Below, in pieces: positions 7,951 to 16,629 of a stretch of 64,000 bases of DNA; the first letter of the stretch is position 1, and each line of letters opens with the position of its first letter. The stretch is from positions 124,001 through 188,000 of the forward strand of contig NZ_CP114286.1 of NCBI RefSeq assembly GCF_027111275.1, written 5' to 3'. The notes under the pieces are model-generated. The model saw nothing but the letters and a program-made list of their open reading frames with translations. It was not told the origin of the DNA and ran no database searches. Origin of the DNA: Flavobacterium luteolum (GTDB lineage Bacteria; Bacteroidota; Bacteroidia; Flavobacteriales; Flavobacteriaceae). Position numbers and translations under genes: made by a program.

Positions 7951-8005
7951 CTCAATATCAATCAGATACCACTTACATTTAACTATTCGTTTATTATATT
8001 TTTTC

Positions 8006-8342
8006 TAGGTACTAAGGTTCTGAGATGCTAAGGTTCTAAGGTCTGATAGCGAATCTAGATACTTTGCGTTAGATGCACTGCGGTGCATCTCTACAATTCT
8101 GTGAAGACTATAAACCTAGATTATCGTATAATTTAATTACTAAAGATTTTTCGTAGAGACGCACTGCAGTGCGTCTAACGATTTGTGAAATCATACAGAA
8201 AATCAAATCGGAAATGCTTTGCGTTAGATGCACAGCAGTGCATCTCGACAATTCTAAACGGAATATCATGATGTAAAAAAAACTTTTGAACCTTACCAAC
8301 CATAAATCTTAGAACCTCAGAACCTCAGTATCTTAGCACCTA
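8006..8342. repeat. Composite 337-bp palindromic cassette
   Basis: The outer arms are 34-base inverted copies of the CTAAGG-type repeat (left ends CTAAGGTTCTAAG, right begins CTTAGAACCTCAGAACC). Inside lie three palindromes: 8069-8098 (GATGCACTGCGGTGCATC), 8151-8181 (AGACGCACTGCAGTGCGTCT) and 8221-8255 (GATGCACAGCAGTGCATC). Bases 8061-8100 and 8216-8255 are near-identical 40-mers. The cassette fills the gap between 7872 and 8411 and holds no gene. Confidence 0.85.
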
Positions 8343-8345
8343 AAA

Positions 8346-8377
8346 AAAAAGCCTGCTTTTTTTGAAACAGGCTTTTT
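8346..8377 (-). terminator. Intrinsic terminator for the susC/susD unit
   Basis: The stem AAAAAGCCTG (8346-8355) with CAGGCTTTTT (8368-8377) is followed on the minus strand by a run of T. It lies 34 bases after the susD-like stop codon. Confidence 0.8.
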
Positions 8378-8410
8378 GAAAAAAAATAAAAAATAAACTA
8401 ACACACAAAC

Positions 8411-10180
8411 TTAATTGTATCCTTGATTTTGTTTGAATTCTTTAGTCACATCGATTGTAGACTGCGGAATTGGAAAAACTCTTCTGTATGGTTCTGAAGC
8501 TGGTTTTGCGGTTCCTGGAAGATCAAATTTCCCGAAACGAATCATTTGTGGTCTTCTGTATAATTCCCAGTATAATTCGAAACCAATTTCATTATATAAA
8601 ACCGTCTGATCGATTGCTGTCAAAGCTTTACCAGGTGTACTTCCGTATAAAGATTCTCTTTTTCTGCTTGTACGCAATTTGTTTAAATCTTCCATCGCTT
8701 GAGCTGTATTTCCTTTTCTGAAATAAGCCTCAGCTCTCATTGTATAAATTCCTCCCAAACGGAATAAAGGAATATCAACATTACTATTTCCGTTTCCTCC
8801 TTCTGGATCAAATTCATATTTAAAAATACGTGCTCCTTGATTAATCTCGTTCTGAGCAAAAACTGCTTGAGCTGGATTTTTAAACGTTAAAGAAGGAGTA
8901 AAATCCATTCTTGTTGTTGTGCTTTTTTCCATGTATAATGGCGAAACTTTAATACGTCCGTTAACCATTTCTAAAGAACCAGATGACAATAAGATTGGTC
9001 CGTATTGAGGGCCAAATTCAATTCCTCTATTAAAATGGAACCAAGGTAAATTAGCACTTTTCGGAACAATATCTGTTGCTGGAACACTTACATCTGTACC
9101 ATCATTTTTAAACCAAGTTCCGTCAGCATATTGGTATTTCTGCTGAAATCTCGGATCATCATGATTTCCATCCCATGTTGCAAAAAATTCAGGAGTCGTA
9201 CACGCCGCATTTGTTCCTCTATTGGCTGCAGAAGTTCTTTGGTTACGCTCCATACACACATAAGCAAAACTGTTAGATCCGTTTCTGATGTAATCTATCT
9301 TTTGAGAAATAGCAAAAATCAACTCTTTTCCTTTTTCATTATCTCTTGCGAAATTTTTGAAATAATCGCTTTCCAACGAATACTTTCCAGAATCAATTAA
9401 TAATGAAGTATAATAAATTACACGATCCATATCATTTCCTGTACCAGTTGCCGCAGCTTCAGTAAAATTAAAGTTCGAAGATGCATTAAAACGATCTTTG
9501 AAAACTGCACGATTCAAATACATTGTTGCTAAGAATCCGTATGCCGCTTCTTTTGTAAATCTTCCGTGGTGCGTTTGCTGTGTTCCCATTTCTGCTAAAT
9601 CTGGCAGTAAGGCTTCAACATCTTTTATTAATTGATCGATTTGAGTATCAGCTTTTAAAATCTGTAAAGGTGCATTCGGGTTCATCGGATCTCTATAAGG
9701 CGCTTGTCCGTATAAATCTAATGTTGTGTATAAATAATATGCTAAAAGTCCCTTTGCTTCCGCTAAAAACAATTTCTTTTCTGGAATTGAACTTTCTTCA
9801 ACTGATTGAATTGCAGTTAACGAACGTGTAATTCCGTTTGTCAATTTATTCCAGTTATCAACCACAACAGCATTATCAGATTTCCATGTAAACTCGTGCA
9901 TGTCTCTCCATTTTCCACCATCTCCCCAGTCACTTCCACGAGTTGGTAGGATTGCTTCGTCTGTCGTGTATTCCTGTAGCGAAAAAATACCACCGTGATC
10001 TACAAAAGTTCCGTCTCCCAAACGGTCGTAAGCTGCCGCTAAAGCTCCAGCAGGGTTTGAAGCATTTTCTCCTAAAACCTCATCCAGAACAACTTCATCT
10101 AGGTTAGTACAGCTTGCAAAAAGCCATATAAAAGAAAATATCGCTAATGTTTTTATATTAAAAATTGTATTTGTCTTCAT
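8411..10180 (-). CDS. SusD/RagB-family outer-membrane nutrient-binding lipoprotein
   Basis: 589 residues with a lipoprotein signal ending FASC (Cys 24) and then the SusD start TNLDEVVLDEVLG. The C-terminal SusD region is clear: LGGIYTMRAEAYFRKGNTAQAMEDLNKLR and the YNEIGFELYWELYRRPQMIRFGKF block. SusD proteins bind the ligand on the cell surface as a lid on the SusC channel. It lies 5 bases downstream of a susC-like gene, so the two are coexpressed. The ECF-sigma/FecR pair upstream suggests regulation by substrate passage rather than by a hybrid two-component system. The substrate cannot be read from the sequence. Confidence 0.95.
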   Translation of the reverse strand: MKTNTIFNIKTLAIFSFIWLFASCTNLDEVVLDEVLGENASNPAGALAAAYDRLGDGTFVDHGGIFSLQEYTTDEAILPTRGSDWGDGGKWRDMHEFTWKSDNAVVVDNWNKLTNGITRSLTAIQSVEESSIPEKKLFLAEAKGLLAYYLYTTLDLYGQAPYRDPMNPNAPLQILKADTQIDQLIKDVEALLPDLAEMGTQQTHHGRFTKEAAYGFLATMYLNRAVFKDRFNASSNFNFTEAAATGTGNDMDRVIYYTSLLIDSGKYSLESDYFKNFARDNEKGKELIFAISQKIDYIRNGSNSFAYVCMERNQRTSAANRGTNAACTTPEFFATWDGNHDDPRFQQKYQYADGTWFKNDGTDVSVPATDIVPKSANLPWFHFNRGIEFGPQYGPILLSSGSLEMVNGRIKVSPLYMEKSTTTRMDFTPSLTFKNPAQAVFAQNEINQGARIFKYEFDPEGGNGNSNVDIPLFRLGGIYTMRAEAYFRKGNTAQAMEDLNKLRTSRKRESLYGSTPGKALTAIDQTVLYNEIGFELYWELYRRPQMIRFGKFDLPGTAKPASEPYRRVFPIPQSTIDVTKEFKQNQGYN

Positions 10181-10185
10181 AATAA

Positions 10186-13100
10186 TTATAGTTTTAAAGT
10201 TGCTCCAAAACTGAATGTTCTAGAAGTTGGATAACTTGCATAATCGATACCGATAGATTGATTTCCTCCGTTAGATTTCGGACTATTGATTAACGGATCA
10301 TAACCTGTATAATTTGTAATCGTAATTAAGTTCTGACCTGTTACATAAAGTGTTAATCCGTTGATCCAGTTTAATCCTTTTAAGTCAAAATTGTAACCAA
10401 TACGAGCTGTATTTAATCGGATGAAATCTGATTTTTCTAAGAAAAGAGTTGACAAGATTGGGGAGTTTGTAGGATTTGCTCCGGACTCGTAATATCCAGT
10501 TGCCACGTTACGATCTGATGCCAAATTGTTTATGTTTAATGCATTCAAACCTGTATTATTCAATAAATAACCACCTGTTTGCCCAATGATAGAGAACGAG
10601 AATGTAAAGTTTTTGTATCTCATATCACTATTAAATCCGTAATAGAAAGTTGGAAGCGCACCTTCAATAATAATTCTATCACTATTATCAATTACACCAT
10701 CTCCGTTCTGATCTTTAAAGATGTTTGCTCCATTGGCATCAAAACCAATATGCTGCAATAAATAGAATGACCCAGCTGCATATCCACTTTTATAGATATT
10801 TGCATTTACTCCAGATTGTCCAGGCCCTGAAATTGTTCCTGTTAAGATTTCTGAAACCGGTAGATCCTCAATTTTGTTATGTAAGGTTGCCCCATTCATA
10901 TCAATATTCCAAGAAAAATCTTTAGTATCCACTATCTTAGAACCTAACATAAACTCGATACCTTTATTGATGATTTTACCGTCAATATTGGTCCAGATTG
11001 TAGTTGTTGGACTCAAAGCTTGAGAAGGAACATTCAAAATAGCGTCTGTAGTTGTTTTATTGAAATAATCTAATGTTCCGTACAATTTGTCGTTCCATAA
11101 ATTGAAATCTAAACCTACGTTAAATTGCGTCACAACTTCCCATTTCAAATCAGGATTTGGCGTTCTATTTACAGAAACTCCGTTAACTAGATTTAAATCA
11201 TCGTATAAATAATATCCATCAGCGCCAGACAATGAATAACTTGCCTGAGTAATTTTATTTTCAACTTCCTGGTTTCCTGTTTGTCCCCAGCTCGCTCTTA
11301 GTTTTAAATTGTTTAATGTCGAAGAGTCTTTTAAGAAACTTTCGTTAGCAATATTCCATCCTAAAGCAAATGATGGGAAATAACCGTATTTGTTGTTTTT
11401 ACCAAAACGAGTCGATCCGTCACCTCTCATAGAAGCAGTTAAAAGATATCTGTTATCAAAACCATAATTCAATCTTCCAAAATAAGACTGCAGCTCATTT
11501 TCCTGAGCGTAACCAGTTGTTCCAGATTGTGTACCTTTAAAACCAGGATTTATTGAAGGCGGAATACCTTCTCCTTGATTCGAAATTCCATCAATGCTAA
11601 AAGCCGTTCCCGATCTTTCAAATTTTTGGTATGAAAAACCTCCTAAAGCTTCAATTTTATGCTTATCTAAATTTAAATTATAAGTTAGGTAATGCTCTAC
11701 CAAAGAGTTTTTAGAATCTAAATTGTTCTGAACGTATTTCCCTTTCGGGTTCAAATCTGTTAAGTTTGGAAAAATAGTCGTATTTCTCTCCGACATCGAA
11801 CGATCAATACCAAGGTTTAATTTATACTCTAATCCGTTAATGATTCTTAAAGAAGTTTCAAAGTTTCCTAAAACTCTCAAAGTACGAGTCTGATCGGTAT
11901 AAATACTTAATAGATACGCTGGATTGTAATGCGCATTCATATTAAAATTGGTATAATTCCCATTTGCATCAAAAACCGATCTCGTTGGATTTGCCATTAA
12001 CGTGTGCACGAGCAATTGTCCGTTAGAACCTCCGTCATCACTTGTAGGAACACCATCATCTTTGGTTTCACTAGCCGTAAGATTAAATTTTAATTTTAAA
12101 CGCTTATTGTCTAGAAATGACTCAGCAGCATTAATTCTTCCTGTTAAACGCTTAAAATTGCTATTTCTAATAATACCTTCTTGATCCAATTGAGACACAG
12201 AAGCATAATAATTTCCTGATTCTGTTTGTTTAGAAAATGCTAGCGAATTGCTTTTTGTAATAGCTTCTCTAAAAATTACATCTTGCCAATCTGTATTACC
12301 GCCGTGATCAAAAGCTTTATCTTTAATTGCATTTCTATATTGATCTGCACTCAAAACATCTAATTTGTTTGCTACTGTAGAAATCCCTAAAGACGAATCA
12401 AAAGTTAGAGTTCCGTCTCCTTTTGCTCCTTTTTTAGTCGTTACCAAAACAACTCCATTAGATCCTCTAGCACCGTAAATAGCAGATGCAGATGCATCTT
12501 TCAAAACTGTAATAGATTCAATATCATTATTATTCAAAAAGTTCAAGGGATTTTTAGCTTGAGAACTTCCAAAACCAACATTCGTTCCCGATGGACTCAC
12601 ATCGTCATTAGACAACGGAATTCCGTCAACAACAAACAAAGGTGTGCTTCCGCTTCTAATAGATCCAACACCTCTAATGGTTACGTTTACTCCTGCTCCA
12701 GGCTCACCGCTTGTACTAACCACACGAACACCAGCAACTTTTCCTTGAATTAAATTATCTGGCGAAATGCTTACTCCTTGTTTAAAGTTTGCCGCTTCCA
12801 ATTGCGTAACTGCTCCCGTAACATCTTTTTTAGATTGTTTTCCGTAACCAACAACCAAAACTTCATTTAATTCTGCAGTAGCTGGCTCTAATTGGATTGT
12901 CATAAAACCACTCTGTGCAGCAACCGTTTTAGATTTATATCCTACATACGAAACATCGATTGTTTTTCCTTCTCCAACAGTAATTTCAAAAACACCATCA
13001 AAATCAGTTACTGTTGAGTTTGAAGTGCTTGTTTCTATTACAGATGCTCCAGGAATTGGCAATTTGTTTTCGTCTACCACTTTACCTTTTACTTTAATTC

Positions 13101-13470
13101 TCTCAACTGCTTTTGTATTTACTGCTTTTGGTTCAGCTGTTTTCTGAATTAAAATTAATTTCCCATTAATGTTATAATTGAAATTGGCTTTTTTAGAAAG
13201 ATCATTCAAAATCGCCGTAATAGACTCACCGTTATAATTTACTGTATAAGCTGTATTATCAGCAATTATAGCTTGTCCGTAACTGAATTTGTAATCAGTC
13301 TGTTGTGTTAATTTTGAAAAAATAGAAACAAGAGTAGCTTTTTCTATTTTATTTGCTACTTTTGACTCTTTTAACAAATTAGTTTTACTATAGCCGCTCT
13401 GAAAGGCAAGTAAAGCCAGAACTAAAAAGACAAAACTCTTTAGATTTAAATAAGAAGGTTTAAAATACAT
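10186..13470 (-). CDS. SusC/RagA TonB-dependent receptor with N-terminal signalling (STN) domain
   Basis: 1094 residues. After the signal peptide, residues about 45-110 form an STN/secretin-type domain (LVSIFSKLTQQTDYKFSYGQ through GKLILIQKT). A carboxypeptidase-regulatory-like domain follows (about 127-200), then the TonB box/plug region (LNEVLVVGYGKQSKKDVTGA) and the 22-strand barrel ending SFGATLKL. The STN domain is what FecA-type receptors use to signal to FecR, and a fecR/ECF pair lies just upstream. The gene is followed by its susD partner. Confidence 0.95.
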   Translation of the reverse strand: MYFKPSYLNLKSFVFLVLALLAFQSGYSKTNLLKESKVANKIEKATLVSIFSKLTQQTDYKFSYGQAIIADNTAYTVNYNGESITAILNDLSKKANFNYNINGKLILIQKTAEPKAVNTKAVERIKVKGKVVDENKLPIPGASVIETSTSNSTVTDFDGVFEITVGEGKTIDVSYVGYKSKTVAAQSGFMTIQLEPATAELNEVLVVGYGKQSKKDVTGAVTQLEAANFKQGVSISPDNLIQGKVAGVRVVSTSGEPGAGVNVTIRGVGSIRSGSTPLFVVDGIPLSNDDVSPSGTNVGFGSSQAKNPLNFLNNNDIESITVLKDASASAIYGARGSNGVVLVTTKKGAKGDGTLTFDSSLGISTVANKLDVLSADQYRNAIKDKAFDHGGNTDWQDVIFREAITKSNSLAFSKQTESGNYYASVSQLDQEGIIRNSNFKRLTGRINAAESFLDNKRLKLKFNLTASETKDDGVPTSDDGGSNGQLLVHTLMANPTRSVFDANGNYTNFNMNAHYNPAYLLSIYTDQTRTLRVLGNFETSLRIINGLEYKLNLGIDRSMSERNTTIFPNLTDLNPKGKYVQNNLDSKNSLVEHYLTYNLNLDKHKIEALGGFSYQKFERSGTAFSIDGISNQGEGIPPSINPGFKGTQSGTTGYAQENELQSYFGRLNYGFDNRYLLTASMRGDGSTRFGKNNKYGYFPSFALGWNIANESFLKDSSTLNNLKLRASWGQTGNQEVENKITQASYSLSGADGYYLYDDLNLVNGVSVNRTPNPDLKWEVVTQFNVGLDFNLWNDKLYGTLDYFNKTTTDAILNVPSQALSPTTTIWTNIDGKIINKGIEFMLGSKIVDTKDFSWNIDMNGATLHNKIEDLPVSEILTGTISGPGQSGVNANIYKSGYAAGSFYLLQHIGFDANGANIFKDQNGDGVIDNSDRIIIEGALPTFYYGFNSDMRYKNFTFSFSIIGQTGGYLLNNTGLNALNINNLASDRNVATGYYESGANPTNSPILSTLFLEKSDFIRLNTARIGYNFDLKGLNWINGLTLYVTGQNLITITNYTGYDPLINSPKSNGGNQSIGIDYASYPTSRTFSFGATLKL

Positions 13471-13510
13471 GATTTAAGTAATTGTTTTTACGATGCTTAA
13501 TTATTAATGG

Positions 13511-13537
13511 CAGTTGTTCCCGCAACTGCTTTTTTTG
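13511..13537. other. Hairpin between fecR-like and susC-like genes
   Basis: GCAGTTG (13511-13517) pairs with CAACTGC (13524-13530), and seven T follow on the plus strand. Both neighbouring genes run on the minus strand, where the hairpin lacks a T-run. It is thus more likely an RNA-stability or leader structure than a terminator for them. Confidence 0.5.
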
Positions 13538-13540
13538 TTT

Positions 13541-14464
13541 TTAATCCACTTTTACTATTTCGCCATAAACTTTGAATTTTAGGTTTGTGATATAATTTAT
13601 TTGTTCCAAAACATTTTCTAATGTCGCGTCCTTCTTAATGAATACCGTTAACGGCGTTGCTAATACGTGCTCATTATTATACTTAAATGAAACTCCGTAT
13701 TTATATTGTAAAATGGTAATAACCTGTTTTAATGTAGTTTGATCTAGCGTAACATCTTCATTGTACCAATTCACCAAAAATGCTTTATCGGCCATTTGTT
13801 TGGTTAACTTTTGACCTTCAAATAAAGCTTCTTGATTAGGTACCAAATCAACGCTCTGGCCTTTTCCAGAAACATTTACTTTTCCGGTTACCACGATTAC
13901 CTTACAGTTTAATTTTGATAATTGAATGTGAAATGAAGTTCCTACAACTCTGGTTTGTATTTCGCCAGAATGAATAATAAAAGGATGCTGTTTGTCTTTG
14001 GCAACTTCAAAAAACGCATTTCCTTTTACTAAAGAAACCGTTCTTTGATCGCCTTCAAATTTTTCAGGGTATTGAAATAATGAGTTAGCTGCCAGATAAA
14101 TTTTCGAACCGTCACTTAATTGGATAGATTTGGGAATCGATGACGTTTTAAATGTGATTTGTTTTTGGTCTAAAACATTTGGTTTAAAGAAAAATCCTAA
14201 ACCAAGCAGAAAAAGAATGCTGGCAGCAGCTATATATTTTAAATAAGGACGGAAAGATCTCTTTCTTCCAATTCTTAACTGAATTTCGTCGTACATATTT
14301 TGAGATTCGATTTCTGGATTTCCCATAAGATCATTATCCCATTCTGATTTTTGATATTCGCTGAAAGCAAAATCATGTAACAAATTTTCTTCTGCCGATG
14401 AAGTTTTTCCTCGCGAACTTTTATCCAACAGATACTCTAAACTATGTTTGATTCTTTTTATCAT
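13541..14464 (-). CDS. FecR-type anti-sigma factor
   Basis: 307 residues. The cytosolic N-terminal part (residues 1-75) would bind sigma. It is followed by one transmembrane helix (YLKYIAAASILFLLGLGFFF, about 75-95) and a periplasmic FecR domain with IQLSDGSKIYLAANSLFQYP and GNAFFEVAKDKQHPFII. The C-terminal 70 residues resemble the small STN-like/DUF4974 domain that contacts the receptor. It is encoded between the ECF sigma factor and the STN-bearing receptor, as in other Bacteroidetes trans-envelope signalling units. Confidence 0.93.
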   Translation of the reverse strand: MIKRIKHSLEYLLDKSSRGKTSSAEENLLHDFAFSEYQKSEWDNDLMGNPEIESQNMYDEIQLRIGRKRSFRPYLKYIAAASILFLLGLGFFFKPNVLDQKQITFKTSSIPKSIQLSDGSKIYLAANSLFQYPEKFEGDQRTVSLVKGNAFFEVAKDKQHPFIIHSGEIQTRVVGTSFHIQLSKLNCKVIVVTGKVNVSGKGQSVDLVPNQEALFEGQKLTKQMADKAFLVNWYNEDVTLDQTTLKQVITILQYKYGVSFKYNNEHVLATPLTVFIKKDATLENVLEQINYITNLKFKVYGEIVKVD

Positions 14465-14548
14465 AAATACTTATTGTTATGAATAAGTACCAGAATCACG
14501 AAATCGTACTATCGCCGAATATTATGAAAACATCAAGCGAAAGTTATT

Positions 14549-15073
14549 TTAAATTTTTTGATTGAAAATAATGAATGGAGCTAGCCAAGCCAAGTCTTTT
14601 AAACCTTCGCGAAGTTGTTTCACCGCCGATGAAATCTGATTTTTTACGGTTTGTTTCGAAATTCCAAGTTCTTCTGCAATCTGATCGATTGTCATATCTT
14701 GAAATTTATACATGAGTAAAACCTCTTTTCTTTTTTCTGGAAGTTTGTCTAATGCTGCATAAAGCAGATCCATCACTTCTGGATCAATAGTCGAAAAATT
14801 ATCTATGATGTAGTCTTCGAATTTTTCTTCTAAAATCGTCTTGTCAAAACGATTGTTCTGATAATGTTTGAAAACCTGATTCTTAACTGCTCGAAACAAA
14901 AAAGGTTCAATTGCGTTAATATTCAGTTCTTCTTTTCTTTCCCATAAATCCACAAAAACATCCTGAACAATGTTCTGTGCCAAGTCTTTATCCTGAGTCA
15001 TCGTATAAGAAAACGCATTAAGCTTTTTCCAATATTGATTATACGTTTGTTCAAAAATTTCAGGATTATTCAT
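14549..15073 (-). CDS. ECF-subfamily RNA polymerase sigma factor
   Basis: 174 residues with sigma region 2 (FEQTYNQYWKKLNAFSYTMT and DLAQNIVQDVFVDLWERK) and region 4 (LPEKRKEVLLMYKFQDMTID, IAEELGISKQTVKNQISSAV). It is the first gene of the minus-strand cluster sigma - fecR - susC - susD. It probably drives the cluster when the receptor signals through FecR. The sigma promoter itself could not be recognised. Confidence 0.94.
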   Translation of the reverse strand: MNNPEIFEQTYNQYWKKLNAFSYTMTQDKDLAQNIVQDVFVDLWERKEELNINAIEPFLFRAVKNQVFKHYQNNRFDKTILEEKFEDYIIDNFSTIDPEVMDLLYAALDKLPEKRKEVLLMYKFQDMTIDQIAEELGISKQTVKNQISSAVKQLREGLKDLAWLAPFIIFNQKI

Positions 15074-15339
15074 ATTGTAATTACAGGCTTTTTAATATCG
15101 TAAAATAATAAAATGAAAACCCAATGCTTTTTGCGTCAAGGTTATCTTTAAATTAATAAATAAACACGTTTGTTGTATTAATACTACTTTTTCAAGACAG
15201 AAATAGAAATGTCTTTGCGATTTCTTTTTTTTAATCTAACATAGAAACCAATAGCAGATTTTAACTTAGTCCCTTTCAAAAAATGCAATTTTCTTTTGAT
15301 GCGTCCCCAGTCAAACAGTATCAATTACATTTTAGAATC

Positions 15340-16404
15340 ATGAAACCATTTTTGTTCACATTATTATTTGCCAGCGCTGTAAATTTTGGCGTTCAAGCAC
15401 AAAACGACAATCTGAAAATAAACCAGCTTCAGGTTATCGGATCGCATAACAGCTATCGCCACGCGATCGAAACAGACTTATACAATACCATTCAGGCACG
15501 AGATACTTCTCGATCGCTTAAAGGTTTGCAATACACTCATATTAGTATTACAGATCAATTAAACAAAGGGCTACGCAATCTGGAAATCGATATTTTTGCT
15601 GACGCGAAAGGCGGAAAATATGCCCACCCTAAAGGTTTAGATATTGCAAAATCTGAAGAAGCTTACGATCCTGATGGATTAATGAAAAAACCAGGTTTTA
15701 AGGTTTTCCATATGCCCGATATCGATTTTAGAACTTCTTGCTATACTTTCGAAATCTGTCTGAAGGAACTAAAAAAATGGTCAGATGCCAATCCAAATCA
15801 CGTTCCGGTTTTTATCACTTTAGAACCAAAAGACGGCGATGCCAATTTCTTCGGAACAAAACCAGAAGATTTCGCCGCAGCCGTTTTTGACGAAATGGAC
15901 AAAGTAATCCGCAAAGAATTAGGAAAAGACAAACTGATTACGCCTGATATGGTACGAGGAAAATACAAAACACTCGAAGAAGCCGTTTTGCATGACAACT
16001 GGCCAACATTAAAAGAAGCAAAAGGACGATTTTTATTCTTATTAGATAATAACGGCGCAAAAAGAGATTTGTACGCATTGAATCATCCGTCCCTTAGGGG
16101 ACGCGCCGTTTTTATTAACGCCGAACCTGGAAAACCAGAAGCTGCAGCTTTATTTAGAAACAATTCTGAAGATCCACAAATTGAAGATTTAGTAAAAAAA
16201 GGATATTTAATAAGAACCCGCGCAGATTCTGATACCAAAGAAGCACGTGCAAACGATTATTCGCATTTTGAAGCCGCTAAAAAATCGGGCGCGCAAATCA
16301 TCACCACCGATTATTATCTGCCAAGTACGTTCTTTAATTCACCATATCAGATTAAATATGATGATGGAAGTTATGTTAGAAATAATCCTGTGACTGGAAA
16401 ATAG
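15340..16404 (+). CDS. Secreted Ca2+-dependent PI-PLC-like phosphodiesterase
   Basis: The start at 15340 gives 354 residues and a clear signal peptide (MKPFLFTLLFASAVNFGVQA). An ATG at 15283 would bury it. The body matches the Ca2+-dependent phosphoinositide phospholipase C family: LQVIGSHNSYRH with the catalytic-type His, LNKGLRNLEIDIFAD, KVFHMPDIDFRTSC with the second His, and VPVFITLEPKDGD. It would hydrolyse phosphodiesters of glycerophospholipid or inositol type outside the cytoplasm. It is divergent from the ECF/FecR/SusCD cluster and followed by a secreted phosphoesterase. Substrate preference is not certain. Confidence 0.85.
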   Translation: MKPFLFTLLFASAVNFGVQAQNDNLKINQLQVIGSHNSYRHAIETDLYNTIQARDTSRSLKGLQYTHISITDQLNKGLRNLEIDIFADAKGGKYAHPKGLDIAKSEEAYDPDGLMKKPGFKVFHMPDIDFRTSCYTFEICLKELKKWSDANPNHVPVFITLEPKDGDANFFGTKPEDFAAAVFDEMDKVIRKELGKDKLITPDMVRGKYKTLEEAVLHDNWPTLKEAKGRFLFLLDNNGAKRDLYALNHPSLRGRAVFINAEPGKPEAAALFRNNSEDPQIEDLVKKGYLIRTRADSDTKEARANDYSHFEAAKKSGAQIITTDYYLPSTFFNSPYQIKYDDGSYVRNNPVTGK

Positions 16405-16411
16405 TTTTTTT

Positions 16412-16460
16412 GTTTCAGGTTTCAAGTTTCAAGTTATTGCTGGAACTTGAAACTTGAAAC
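16412..16460. repeat. Heptamer hairpin (GTTTCAG/GTTTCAA family)
   Basis: One GTTTCAG and two GTTTCAA units (16412-16432) face two TTGAAAC units (16447-16460) across a 14-base loop. It lies just after the PI-PLC-like stop and probably ends that transcript. It is the same family as 2782-2901. Confidence 0.85.
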
Positions 16461-16470
16461 AATAATAATT

Positions 16471-16615
16471 TTAACCGCAAAGTTCGCTAAGATTTTTTAT
16501 TTAAGATTGCGTTTACAAACGCAAAGTTCGCAAAGCTTTGTGTTCTTTGATTTGTATAAATCATGCTCAAAAATCTTAGCGAACTTTGCGTAACTCTTGG
16601 CGCTCTTTGCGGTAA
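16471..16615. repeat. CGCAAAG-type long palindromic repeat
   Basis: TTAACCGCAAAGTTCGCTAAG at the left (ends 16491) mirrors CTTAGCGAACTTTGCG and CTCTTTGCGGTAA at the right, about 145 bases in all. It ends 14 bases before the next start codon and therefore forms most of that gene's leader. The same family occurs at 18570, 40180, 47180 and 53226. Confidence 0.88.
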
Positions 16616-16629
16616 AAAAAACAAAACCT

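Noticed and set aside
8108..8299. 63-residue minus-strand frame
   Set aside because: It lies wholly within the composite repeat cassette and shows no protein features.
16597..16629. Earlier start of the metallophosphoesterase gene
   Set aside because: The ATG lies in the CGCAAAG-type repeat, and the signal peptide starts at 16630.
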